Positions 19,560 to 27,239 of a stretch of DNA of 61,085 nt are shown piece after piece (position 1 is the stretch's first letter; every line of letters starts with the position of its first letter). The stretch spans positions 1-61,085 of the forward strand of contig JADKCK010000039.1 of assembly GCA_016718845.1 (NCBI GenBank). Direction: 5' to 3'. Made by a program: the position numbers and the translations under genes. This DNA is from Sphingobacteriales bacterium (GTDB lineage Bacteria > Bacteroidota > Bacteroidia > Chitinophagales > UBA2359). The notes below the pieces were generated by a model. The model was not told where the DNA came from, made no database searches, and saw nothing but the letters and a program-made list of their open reading frames with translations.

Positions 19560-19587
19560 CATAAATGCTATTGAGTTAGCAAGTAAA

Positions 19588-20211
19588 TCAATCTTCCGAC
19601 AATTCAATATTCAACTCATCGTTTTTGATTAGTTCGTTTAGGCAAAATGAGTAGCCATCGATAAGCGTTACCGAGCGTTTCCAAGATACCAATTTCCAGT
19701 CCTCGTTTAGCGTAGCCACCAATATCATCTGCGAGTCGCTTAGTATCCAAATTACCTGTTCTACACCTGCCCTTAACAATAAGTTTGTTTTTTTTAAATA
19801 GTAATTGGGGTCTGTATAAAAATCGGCAACAGCTGCTTTTGTATCTACCTCTATCATTACACGCGGCATCAACTGCGCATATTCGGTGGTGTTATGGTCA
19901 ATTTTTGAAAGTGCTAACCAATCAAAAATGAGTATATCGCCTGCTATATTATTGCCTTTCGATAAATGCAAGCCTGCTTCGTTAGTGGCTATGCGGTAGG
20001 TATTATCGGGCAAGGTTCGATATAACCACTTTAATAAAGTACCGATTAACAAAAACTGTAAAGTGCCACAACCCATAATATCGTCCATTTTTTTTTGTTG
20101 AGCCAACACCTCTTCGTAACCTTTATAGTAAATAGGTTTTCCGTTTATTTCTTCATAAACTAAATATTGCGGAATGGCAAATGAGGTTGTTGGTGTTGTT
20201 AATGTGTCCAT
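19588..20211 (-). CDS. Uma2 family putative endonuclease
   Basis: The 207-residue product has the Uma2 PD-(D/E)XK core: AGDILIFDW gives the first acidic residue, and MPRVMIEVDTKAA gives the E-x-D-x-K segment. The N-terminal FAIPQYLVYEEINGKPIYYK and the C-terminal VTLIDGYSFCLNEL fit full-length members. Its function is unknown. It is the second Uma2 gene in the window, again next to repeats and TA genes, and converges on the truncated spacer repeat. The ATG at 20211 leaves a 137-base gap to the GalT-GNAT stop. Confidence 0.87.
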   Translation of the reverse strand: MDTLTTPTTSFAIPQYLVYEEINGKPIYYKGYEEVLAQQKKMDDIMGCGTLQFLLIGTLLKWLYRTLPDNTYRIATNEAGLHLSKGNNIAGDILIFDWLALSKIDHNTTEYAQLMPRVMIEVDTKAAVADFYTDPNYYLKKTNLLLRAGVEQVIWILSDSQMILVATLNEDWKLVSWKRSVTLIDGYSFCLNELIKNDELNIELSED

Positions 20212-20348
20212 GATGTGCTAAATTTTGAGCAAAGATAAGCATTTTTGAGCAATAGTTTAACTAATACTGTACAAAAAGTGTTTTTGTAAAAAAACACCCG
20301 CAAATGGCTACTGTTGTGTCCAAATATTATAACCCATACACCACCTAT

Positions 20349-21848
20349 CTAATCCAACACCAACTCCCACCAAAAAGAGTTTTCGTTTGCCTTATAACAC
20401 CTAAAACCGTTTTTTTCTAACACCCTAATCGAGGCTATATTAGTGCGGTTGGTTTCGGCAATAAGGCGTTTTATATTGGCATCTTGTGTTGCCCATTGCA
20501 CCAAACAAGCCACTGCCCGCGTAGTATAGCCTTGCCCTTCGTAAACTATATTAACACCATATCCAAACTCAAGGCTACCTGTTTTGTCAATGCCGTGTTG
20601 CAAACACATATCGCAAACTATTGCCCCAAGGGCAGTATCTATCACCAACCAGCGCGTATAGTATTGCCATATTTGCGGATTTGCGGCTACTTCGGGTATT
20701 ATTTCGTTGCGCAAAATAGTTACCCAATGCTCGGGGTTGTAGATATTTTGAGCAGGCAAACCCAACTGTTGCACCAACAAATTAGGCTCATCAACCGATT
20801 GTTGCAGATAAGACAAAGGCAAGGCAAGCAATTGCATGCCTTTATGCTCAAAAACAATAGTTTGCTCGGCTCTATACCGCATTAGGGCATCGCGAAGCAC
20901 CACCGCCGTTTGCTCAACCGCTACCACATTGGCAGCAGCCCACGCACCCATCTCCGACGAGGCATACCATTTTACCTTATCGCGGTCGCGAAGGGGTGGG
21001 TAAAACTCTATGTGAAAATGATAATACGTAGCACTATCTGCATACTCGGTGCTGTTAACCGGTGTTTGATGAATGCACATCATATACGGAAAAGGGCGGT
21101 CGTAAATTTTATCGAATGCACCTGTCACCTCTTTCAACATCTTTGCCAAACTTTGTGCTGTGGCATCGTCAAATTGTGCAAACGAGCCAATATGTTGTTT
21201 AGCCACCACAAATACCCCAAACGGATAATCGGTAAAATGAGGTAGATATGCCACAAAATGGTTGTTTTGGGCAATTATTCTACGCCCGTCTTCCAACTCG
21301 GTGGTGTTCATGTCGCATAGCAAACAGCGGTGATGCTCGGCAAAATAGTGTCGGCAACTGTCTAACTCTGTCCTAATTTTTAACGGCACAAACGGATAAG
21401 CATACAATTGCCCATGTGGGTGTGGCATGGTTACGCCTACCTCTTCGCCGCGGTTTTCAAAGGGGTAAATGTATTTTACGCGCTCGTCTTGCCTATAATG
21501 TAAAAATCGGGTTTTCCATACATGCACTAATTTGGTGATATGCTCCACCGATAACTGATGTAAAGACGCGTTATGGTCTGATGAGTACAGTATAACCTCG
21601 CAATGCCCGTAGGCATCGGCTTGATGATAGGGTGTTGCTGCTGGGTGTTCTGTTAAACCTGCTGTGCCATAGTCGGGCGACAATACAGGGTAGTCGTTGT
21701 CGTAAACCAACACATCGTATTGGTCGGGCACACGCCCACTACCTATGCAAAACGGACACCAATCTTTGGGCATGTGTGGGCGGTTTTGCCTATTGGCAGC
21801 CACCATAGTATAGGTGCGTAAAAGCGGATTATAACGTAATTGAGACAT
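20349..21848 (-). CDS. galT: Galactose-1-phosphate uridylyltransferase fused to a GNAT acetyltransferase
   Basis: Residues 1-325 form a complete GalT: zinc-binding CPFC at 31-34, the nucleophile motif HPHGQ at 143-147 (reactive His145), a second cysteine pair at 175/178, and the C-terminal YYHFHIEFYPP segment at 275-284. GalT swaps UMP between UDP-glucose and galactose-1-phosphate in the Leloir pathway. From about 335 to 499 a GNAT domain follows, with the acetyl-CoA loop EGQGYTTRA at 437-445 and ETNRTNIASIRVLEKNGF at 465-482. The two domains are joined in one intact frame. The GNAT substrate is unknown. A G-poor minisatellite abuts the start codon. The fusion is seen directly; whether both activities are linked is inference. 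Confidence 0.88.
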   Translation of the reverse strand: MSQLRYNPLLRTYTMVAANRQNRPHMPKDWCPFCIGSGRVPDQYDVLVYDNDYPVLSPDYGTAGLTEHPAATPYHQADAYGHCEVILYSSDHNASLHQLSVEHITKLVHVWKTRFLHYRQDERVKYIYPFENRGEEVGVTMPHPHGQLYAYPFVPLKIRTELDSCRHYFAEHHRCLLCDMNTTELEDGRRIIAQNNHFVAYLPHFTDYPFGVFVVAKQHIGSFAQFDDATAQSLAKMLKEVTGAFDKIYDRPFPYMMCIHQTPVNSTEYADSATYYHFHIEFYPPLRDRDKVKWYASSEMGAWAAANVVAVEQTAVVLRDALMRYRAEQTIVFEHKGMQLLALPLSYLQQSVDEPNLLVQQLGLPAQNIYNPEHWVTILRNEIIPEVAANPQIWQYYTRWLVIDTALGAIVCDMCLQHGIDKTGSLEFGYGVNIVYEGQGYTTRAVACLVQWATQDANIKRLIAETNRTNIASIRVLEKNGFRCYKANENSFWWELVLD

Positions 21849-21852
21849 GAAA

Positions 21853-22050
21853 TGATGATGTTTCGGATGTGGCGAATGAGTGAAGTGGCGATGTGGCGAT
21901 ATGGTGATGTGGCGATGTGGCGATGTGGCGATGTGGCGATGTGGCGATGTGGCGATATGGCGATGTGGCGATGTGGCGATGTGGCGATGTGGCGATGTGG
22001 CGATATGGCGATGTAGCGATATGGTGATGTTTCGATGTTTCGATGTTTCG
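21853..22050. repeat. Nine-base minisatellite upstream of galT-GNAT
   Basis: About 20 tandem copies of GATGTGGCG with variants GATATGGCG, GATATGGTG and GATGTTTC. On the galT strand it reads CGCCACATC and begins a few bases before the ATG. An open frame across it encodes HRHIATSP-type repeats but has no protein-like composition, so it is not called as a gene. Confidence 0.9.
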
Positions 22051-22235
22051 ATGTAGTGGCTTGTTAATCAACAACTAAATAAGGTAAATGTTTTGCTAAA
22101 AGCAGCAATTTAGCAGTAATTTTTGAGGTTTTTAAAGTAATTTTAAGACTTGCTTTGGGGCTATAAACAACTGATAATCAGTTAGTTAGCTGTATAACAA
22201 ACTTTTTTAAGACAGTAATTATAGCGTTTTTGTAG

Positions 22236-22268
22236 TTTGTACTAGGGGGTATTGCAATAGTATCTTTG
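22236..22268 (+). promoter_or_regulatory. Promoter of the secreted-protein cluster
   Basis: TTTG at 22236-22239, a 21-base spacer and TATCTTTG at 22261-22268 fit the Bacteroidota promoter pattern. The first gene starts at 22414, leaving a leader of about 140 bases that is poor in G. Confidence 0.75.
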
Positions 22269-22413
22269 CATCATCAAACACAACAAAATGGTGTTTGTGT
22301 AAATCGCTAACTCAAAAAATCTTACAGCTATGCAAAACGTATCATCAATCACCCAATTTTCTTTTCAATCATCTGCTAACAATTTTTTTTCAAACACTCA
22401 AATTTCATCTAAC

Positions 22414-23082
22414 ATGAAAACGCTTCAAATCATCTTCGCTCTTGTTGTTATCTTAACAACCTCTTTTATGGCTAATGCCCAAGACAGTTTCAATGGCATG
22501 AAAGCCAGCATCCTTCGCCCGACCGACCCGCAATTGGTGAGCTACGCCAAATTACACGAAGCTGCTAACCTACAACTTGATGTAAAAAATGTGCAAAAAA
22601 TTATCATCAACGAAAACGCCAATATCGCTTGTTTGGTTTATCCAATTATTGGTGGCAAATACGAGGTGCCATCGGTATTGCGAAACAGCAAAAATACACT
22701 TAGCTTTTTTGCGGTGTATTACAATCCTCAAAATACTAAAAGCTACAAAACAGTGTTATTGCATACTGGCACAATAAACAGTGTTATTAACCACGAAGAA
22801 CAATATGCTGTTATGGTTGATTTGACCGAAAAATTAACTACTTTGGTATCTTACGACAAGCAAAGTTTAACCCAACGAATTAATTTTGTAAATAATACCA
22901 CAAACACCAACGTAACAACTTACTCGTATAGCTCTTGCGTTGATGGTAATTATAATGGCATTAAAGGCGTAGTAGCGGGTACTGCCGCCGGAAGTTGTGT
23001 GGCGGGCAATGTATTTGGCTGTGGATTTAGCGTAGGTTGGTTTTTAGGTACTGCTGCTGTTTGCGCTTTTAGTGCTACCTAA
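22414..23082 (+). CDS. Secreted protein with Gly/Cys-rich hydrophobic C-terminal tail, function unknown
   Basis: The 222-residue product has a signal peptide (MKTLQIIFALVVILTTSFMANAQ), a globular middle of about 150 residues and a striking tail from about residue 174. The tail starts SCVDGNYNGIKGVVAGTAAG and contains four cysteines, many glycines and GxxxG-like spacing, ending ...LGTAAVCAFSAT. I do not recognise the family. The layout, a larger N-terminal part plus a short Cys/Gly-rich hydrophobic end, resembles precursor bacteriocins such as halocin C8, but this is only an analogy. The ATG at 22414 is chosen for the signal peptide. A promoter lies at 22236-22268 and a strong terminator at 23092-23138, so it is monocistronic. 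A subtilase and a protease inhibitor are encoded downstream. Confidence 0.7.
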   Translation: MKTLQIIFALVVILTTSFMANAQDSFNGMKASILRPTDPQLVSYAKLHEAANLQLDVKNVQKIIINENANIACLVYPIIGGKYEVPSVLRNSKNTLSFFAVYYNPQNTKSYKTVLLHTGTINSVINHEEQYAVMVDLTEKLTTLVSYDKQSLTQRINFVNNTTNTNVTTYSYSSCVDGNYNGIKGVVAGTAAGSCVAGNVFGCGFSVGWFLGTAAVCAFSAT

Positions 23083-23091
23083 ATTATTGAA

Positions 23092-23138
23092 AAACATAAG
23101 CTGTTTGTTTCAAAAACAGGAACAAACAGCTTATGTTT
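23092..23138 (+). terminator. Strong hairpin terminator after the Gly/Cys-tail gene
   Basis: AAACATAAGCTGTTTGTT (23092-23109) pairs perfectly, 18 bases, with 23121-23138. The loop is 11 bases. Little T follows, but the stem is long and placed directly after the stop. Confidence 0.8.
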
Positions 23139-23148
23139 AAAATAAAGC

Positions 23149-23527
23149 AAATCACACACTCAATTTTTTTTGCAGATTTAGGTAACACATTGCACCAAAT
23201 AGGTAATATACCCCTTGTTGCTGTCCTGCAATACGGCTCAAATCGCACACTCAATTTTTTTGCAGATTTAGGTAACACATTGCATCAAATAGGTAATATA
23301 CCCCTTGTTGCTGTCCTGCAATACTGCTCCAATCACACACTCACTTTTTTTGCAGATTTAGGTAACACATCGCATCAAATAGGTAATATACCCCTTGTTG
23401 CTGTCCTGCAATACGGCTCCAATCACACACTCAATTTTTTTTGCAGATTTAGGTAACACATTGCATCAAATAGGTAATATACCCCTTGTTGCTGTCCTGC
23501 AATACAACTCAAATCACACACTCAATT
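23149..23527 (+). repeat. 90-bp tandem repeat, about 4.2 copies
   Basis: Units begin near 23149, 23240, 23331, 23421 and 23511 (partial). Each has the order AATCACACACTCAATTTTTT, GCAGATTTAGGTAACACATT, ATAGGTAATATACCCCTTG, TTGCTGTCCTGCAATAC. Each unit can fold: TTGCAG near its start pairs with CTGCAA near its end, enclosing the small hairpin GGTAATATACC. Because the unit is close to 30 codons long, an open frame with a 30-residue repeat (FADLGNTLHQIGNIPLVAVL...) crosses it; I treat that as a by-product. Two more copies lie at 24029-24170. Confidence 0.9.
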
Positions 23528-23582
23528 TAGGGTACTTCAAATCCTCGTTTAACATTTTTTCAAACCAAAAATTCCTAACACC

Positions 23583-24002
23583 ATGAAAAACTTAATAACT
23601 ATCATCACATTTGTTTTCGGTTTGTTGTTTGCCAACAGCATCTTTGCCCAAAACCAAAAACACAGCACCGTTTCCAAAAATCAAACACAAGCGGTAGTAC
23701 AAAACCAAGATGAGATTGTATTTTCCGATGGAGATATGATTGTTTACTGCTCTACTACGCCTGGCAAAGCTGATACGTATTATGCGCTAAACAAAAAAGG
23801 CAAGCATGTGGCTGTTAATGTTGATGGCAGTAAAGTTATCCCCGCATCAACAACTACCGCAACGGCAAAAAAAGGCACTTCTACTACTCCACCTACCAAC
23901 CCCCACCCGCCAATGAAGTTGAAGTGTGTATGTGTGAAAAAATCTCCCATAGGGCTTTGTCAAGAGTACGACTGCACTTGGGTACCTGCTACAGCACAAT
24001 AG
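23583..24002 (+). CDS. Small secreted protein, function unknown
   Basis: The 139-residue product has a clear signal peptide (MKNLITIITFVFGLLFANSIFAQ). A middle domain follows (DEIVFSDGDMIVYCSTTPGK...YYALNKKGKHVAV), then a Thr/Pro linker and a C-terminal Cys motif (KCVCVKKSPIGLCQEYDC, with CxC and two more Cys). I do not recognise the family. It sits between two blocks of the 90-bp repeat, whose last partial unit (TCACACACTCA) lies about 60 bases upstream of the start. Periplasmic or extracellular location is likely; any role with the neighbouring protease is speculation. Confidence 0.75.
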   Translation: MKNLITIITFVFGLLFANSIFAQNQKHSTVSKNQTQAVVQNQDEIVFSDGDMIVYCSTTPGKADTYYALNKKGKHVAVNVDGSKVIPASTTTATAKKGTSTTPPTNPHPPMKLKCVCVKKSPIGLCQEYDCTWVPATAQ

Positions 24003-24028
24003 CAATCCAATTCAATATCAGACAAAAT

Positions 24029-24170
24029 GCCCCTTGTTGCTGTCCTGCAATACTGATCTAATCACACACTCACTTTTTTTTGCAGATTTAGGTAACACAT
24101 TGCATCAAATAGGTAATATACCCCTTGTTGCTGCCATGCAATACTGCTCTAATCACACACTCACTTTTTT
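24029..24170 (+). repeat. 90-bp repeat, second block (about 1.5 copies)
   Basis: CCCCTTGTTGCTGTCCTGCA (from 24030) and a full unit to about 24150 match the block at 23149-23527. Further TCACACACTCA-type words continue to 24328, directly before the subtilase start. The block lies between the small secreted gene and the subtilase gene. Confidence 0.85.
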
Positions 24171-24337
24171 TTGCATCGTATCACACACACTATTTTCACT
24201 GCTCTCTCAACACTCATTTTTCACTTTATCCTTGTTTGCAAACGCCTTATTACTCCATTGCTGCTTCAAATCACACACTCACTTTTTTATCACATCACAC
24301 ACACAAAAAAGTTCAATCACACACTCAATCTCAAAAA

Positions 24338-25756
24338 ATGAAAACTTTCAATCTCTCTCTTTGTTTAAGTTTGCTAGTAGGCACACTTTTTTCTTTCCAA
24401 GTATTTGCCCAAGATGGCAATCCCGAACCTAACAAAAAAAGCGACATTCCCGAATCTGTAAAACAGATAGACACCAAAGCTATGAATGTAGATGTAGAAT
24501 TGGGCGATAAAGCTAAAAACGCAGGTGCAGGTGCAAAATCGGCGGGCATACAAATGACCGACGCACAACTAAAAGCCGAAAGTGCCAAAGAAGAGCCTAC
24601 CAAAAAAATTGCAGGTAGCTTTATCTATATTTTTGACAAAGAAAAAGTAAAACCCTTTGCCGAAACCGCAGGTGCTAAAAATGCCAAAACACGCGAAGAA
24701 AAATTAGCTGCTTACAATGCCTACGAAGAAAAAGCCAAAGAAAAAATTAAAGAAATTGTACAAAAAAATGGCTTGAAAAAAGAAAACATCACTAACTATT
24801 ACATTGGCGGTATCACAGGTTTTTCGATAACCGTAGATAAAGGCACCAAACTCGAATCGTTGAAAGCCAAAGCCAAATTAGTTGCCGAAGTAAAAGAGGT
24901 ATTAGAAGATGCCGAAGTAAAACTAAGTAGCACCGAAGTGGCTACCGACATCTGCCAACCCGAAGCCACACAAGCCGAAGCCGATAACAACTGGGGAACA
25001 ACCGTTTGCGGTACATCTGCCTATACGGGTTCTTATTGGGCTTGGGTTATTGACACAGGTATTGACTATGCACATAGCGACCTTAACGTAGCAACAGGCT
25101 GGGCACGTACTTACGTAGGCACTGCCAATGCCAACGACGACAACGGACACGGAACACACTGCGCAGGTATCATAGGTGCAAAAGCCAATGGTGTAGGTAT
25201 GCAAGGTGTTGCTGCTGGTGCGTATGTGGTGCCTATAAAAGTACTAAATAGTGCAGGTTCGGGTGCTTGGTCAGGTATATTATCGGGCATTGCCTATGTA
25301 TATGGTGTTGCTTGGAACGGCGATGTAGTAAATATGAGCTTGGGCGGATATGGTTCGTATCCCGACTTAGAAAACTACATTTACTGGTGCGGTTACTATG
25401 GTATTCGTGTAAGCATTGCTGCCGGTAACGATGGCGCTTACGCAGGCAACTACACACCTGCTCGTGCAAACGGACCTAATGTATACACCGTATCAGCTAT
25501 CGACTGGAACTTAAACTTCCCTTGGTGGTCAAACTATGGCTCGAGCTATGCCGCCAACGGACCTGTTGATTATGCTGCACCAGGTGTTAGTATCTACTCG
25601 TGCTACAAAGGCAATACCTATGCTTATTTAAGTGGCACCTCGATGGCTGCCCCACACGTAGCTGGCGTATTACTTCGCCGAGGCGGTACAATAGGCACTT
25701 ACTCTTGGACATTCCAACGCGGTCAGTGGTATCCAATTGCAACAAGCCGCTGGTAA
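24338..25756 (+). CDS. S8 family peptidase (subtilase), secreted
   Basis: The 472-residue pre-pro-protein has a signal peptide (MKTFNLSLCLSLLVGTLFSF...FAQ). A Lys-rich pro-region (about 25-200) includes an I9-like segment ITNYYIGGITGFSITVDKGT. The catalytic domain shows D239 (VIDTGIDYAHSDL), H271 (NGHGTHCAGI), the oxyanion N364 (AAGNDG) and S435 (GTSMAAPHVAG). It should be exported and activated by removing the pro-region. The last 30 residues after HVAGVLL look unusual (RRGGTIGTYSWTFQRGQW) and may follow a small indel near 25675. No T9SS domain is seen. The leader holds repeated TCACACACTCA words. The next gene encodes a Kazal-type inhibitor. Confidence 0.93.
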   Translation: MKTFNLSLCLSLLVGTLFSFQVFAQDGNPEPNKKSDIPESVKQIDTKAMNVDVELGDKAKNAGAGAKSAGIQMTDAQLKAESAKEEPTKKIAGSFIYIFDKEKVKPFAETAGAKNAKTREEKLAAYNAYEEKAKEKIKEIVQKNGLKKENITNYYIGGITGFSITVDKGTKLESLKAKAKLVAEVKEVLEDAEVKLSSTEVATDICQPEATQAEADNNWGTTVCGTSAYTGSYWAWVIDTGIDYAHSDLNVATGWARTYVGTANANDDNGHGTHCAGIIGAKANGVGMQGVAAGAYVVPIKVLNSAGSGAWSGILSGIAYVYGVAWNGDVVNMSLGGYGSYPDLENYIYWCGYYGIRVSIAAGNDGAYAGNYTPARANGPNVYTVSAIDWNLNFPWWSNYGSSYAANGPVDYAAPGVSIYSCYKGNTYAYLSGTSMAAPHVAGVLLRRGGTIGTYSWTFQRGQWYPIATSRW

Positions 25757-25888
25757 AAAATGCTTTCCGATTGATTTTTGTTAGCTATGCTGGATAGCAA
25801 ACTATTTTAACACCATTTTCTTCATCATCAAACAAAACACTTCAGCCCATATTGGTTGGAGTGTTTTGTGCTTAAACAACCTTATTTT

Positions 25889-26398
25889 ATGAAAAAACAA
25901 ACCGTATTTTCGTGTTTTTTGCTGTGTTTGTTGATAACTGTTTGGTTTGGCTGTGCCCAAAAACAAAAATCAACATCGAACAAAGAGGTGTCGTCGAGCA
26001 AACAAAACACCACTACTAACCAACAACGCCCCTTGCCACCTGTACGCCAAATGCCACCATCAATTGGCGGGCAACCGCCAAACGCACCGCCTACCACGCA
26101 ACCTATACCCCGCGACCCTAATCAGCCGCCACCACCTAACACACAACCAATACGCCCTACACCGCCATCAATAGGCGGAACGCCACCAAGCGCGCCACCT
26201 ACCATTATGCCGCCACCAACTACGCCGCCCAAAACTGGCAAAACCGATGGTTGTATTGACCCCTCGCGCAAAACACCCGATGTGATGTGTGCTGCTGTTT
26301 TTCAGCCGGTTTGTGGCTGCGACAAACATACCTATAGCAACGAGTGCGAAGCCCGAAAAAATGGCGTGCTAAAATGGACACGAGGCGAATGTAAATAG
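25889..26398 (+). CDS. Lipoprotein with proline-rich linker and Kazal-type serine protease inhibitor domain
   Basis: The 169-residue product begins with a lipoprotein signal (MKKQTVFSCF...ITVWFGC). A Ser/Asn stretch and a Pro-rich linker of about 80 residues with PPSIGG repeats follow. The end is a Kazal-like domain: C..(x)..MCAAVFQPVCGCDKHTYSNE, CEARKNGVLKWTRGEC. The VCGCDKHTYSNEC core and cysteine spacing are typical; Kazal domains block subtilisin- and trypsin-like proteases. It lies 130 bases after the subtilase, so it may protect the cell surface from that enzyme. It ends at a terminator (26425-26455). Inhibition of the neighbour is inferred, not shown. Confidence 0.88.
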   Translation: MKKQTVFSCFLLCLLITVWFGCAQKQKSTSNKEVSSSKQNTTTNQQRPLPPVRQMPPSIGGQPPNAPPTTQPIPRDPNQPPPPNTQPIRPTPPSIGGTPPSAPPTIMPPPTTPPKTGKTDGCIDPSRKTPDVMCAAVFQPVCGCDKHTYSNECEARKNGVLKWTRGECK

Positions 26399-26424
26399 AT
26401 TTCAGGCTGTTGTAGCAACAAATA

Positions 26425-26460
26425 AAAAGGACTTACCGTTGTGGTAAGTCCTTTTATTTT
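26425..26460. terminator. Bidirectional terminator between Kazal and beta-barrel genes
   Basis: AAAAGGACTTACC (26425-26437) pairs perfectly with GGTAAGTCCTTTT (26443-26455), with A-rich and T-rich flanks. It serves converging genes. Confidence 0.9.
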
Positions 26461-26531
26461 GGGCGATGATTAACGTTCTAAGCCTAAAACGCCAAACCAA
26501 ACGTAAATACTGGGCTTACATCAAGGTTTTT

Positions 26532-27113
26532 TTAGTTTAATAGCGAGGGTTCGGTGGTTAAATTATCTAGTACTTGTTCTTTGAAATTGCTAAACCCAAC
26601 ATCGCCGCCAATACCTATCCGAATAATGCGAAATAATTTTAGGTTTAATCCGCCTGTAATACTAAAACCTGCCGATACCGAACCATCTTTTATTTGTTCG
26701 GTCGAGTTATCGAGTATGTCGGTAATTTTGTTGGTAGCGTTAAAGTTAATGGGCACAAACACGCCAATATATGGCTCCAGTATGCCTACCGAAAAATATT
26801 TCTCGACACCCAAATAGGCAGTCAAACTTTGTCTGATGGCATTGTAGTTGGTGTTTAACGAGTCGGTGGTAAAGTGGTATTCAAGGTTGTTTGCCCCAAT
26901 ACCTGCCCTAAAAGCAAACTGGTTTTTGTCGAAAACGCGCAAATTACCCGACAAAGAGGTAGCTCCTGTATAGGTAGCTTGGGTGCCATCTGCGCCCTCA
27001 ACCTTATCTATCCCAAACGATTTAAAGTGCATAATAGCACTAAAACGTTGCTGTGCATAACTAAACTGACTAATACTTGCCAACAAGGTAACTAATAAAA
27101 CGAGATTTTTCAT
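26532..27113 (-). CDS. Outer-membrane beta-barrel protein
   Basis: The 193-residue product has a signal peptide (MKNLVLLVTLLASISQFSYAQ) and then alternating polar and hydrophobic strands (SGNLRVFDKNQFAFRAGIGA, LTAYLGVEKYF, EPYIGVFVPINFN, AGFSITGGLNLKLF, RIGIGGDVGFSNF), as in small eight-stranded outer-membrane barrels. The end ...EPSLLN lacks the usual terminal aromatic residue, so the C-terminus may be altered. Specific function unknown. The upstream gap 27114-27239 carries a GGCTGTCCGC-type repeat read in the direction of this gene. Confidence 0.8.
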   Translation of the reverse strand: MKNLVLLVTLLASISQFSYAQQRFSAIMHFKSFGIDKVEGADGTQATYTGATSLSGNLRVFDKNQFAFRAGIGANNLEYHFTTDSLNTNYNAIRQSLTAYLGVEKYFSVGILEPYIGVFVPINFNATNKITDILDNSTEQIKDGSVSAGFSITGGLNLKLFRIIRIGIGGDVGFSNFKEQVLDNLTTEPSLLN

Positions 27114-27129
27114 AAAAATTGAATTAGGG

Positions 27130-27232
27130 GGTTATTGGGATTCAGGCTTTAGGCTATCGGCTTGCAGCGGACAGCCAACAAGCGGACAGCCAACAGCGGG
27201 CAGCCGCTTAACTTGTCCATTGCCCATGTATA
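27130..27232 (-). repeat. GGCTGTCCGC-type repeat block before the beta-barrel gene
   Basis: On the minus strand the gap holds GGCTGCCCGCTGTTGGCTGT and GTCCGCTTGTTGGCTGTCCG, then GCCGATAGCCTAAAGCCTGA, ending about 20 bases before the ATG at 27113. It is the same family as the distal blocks at 28240-28309, 47400-47460 and 49313-49375, here without a minisatellite. Confidence 0.75.
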
Positions 27233-27239
27233 ACGCCAA

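Noticed and set aside
21829..22074. Open frame across the nine-base minisatellite (HRHIATSP repeats)
   Set aside because: It exists only because the repeat unit is a multiple of three bases; it is antisense to nothing conserved, has no signal or domain, and overlaps the galT start.
23133..23456. Open frame with a 30-residue repeat (FADLGNTLHQIGNIPLVAVL...)
   Set aside because: The 90-base unit is a multiple of three, so any frame repeats. The second block of the repeat does not keep one frame, and no start context is visible. Treated as a non-coding repeat.
23149..24170. CRISPR array
   Set aside because: The 90-base units are repeated whole, with no unique spacers, and no cas genes are present.
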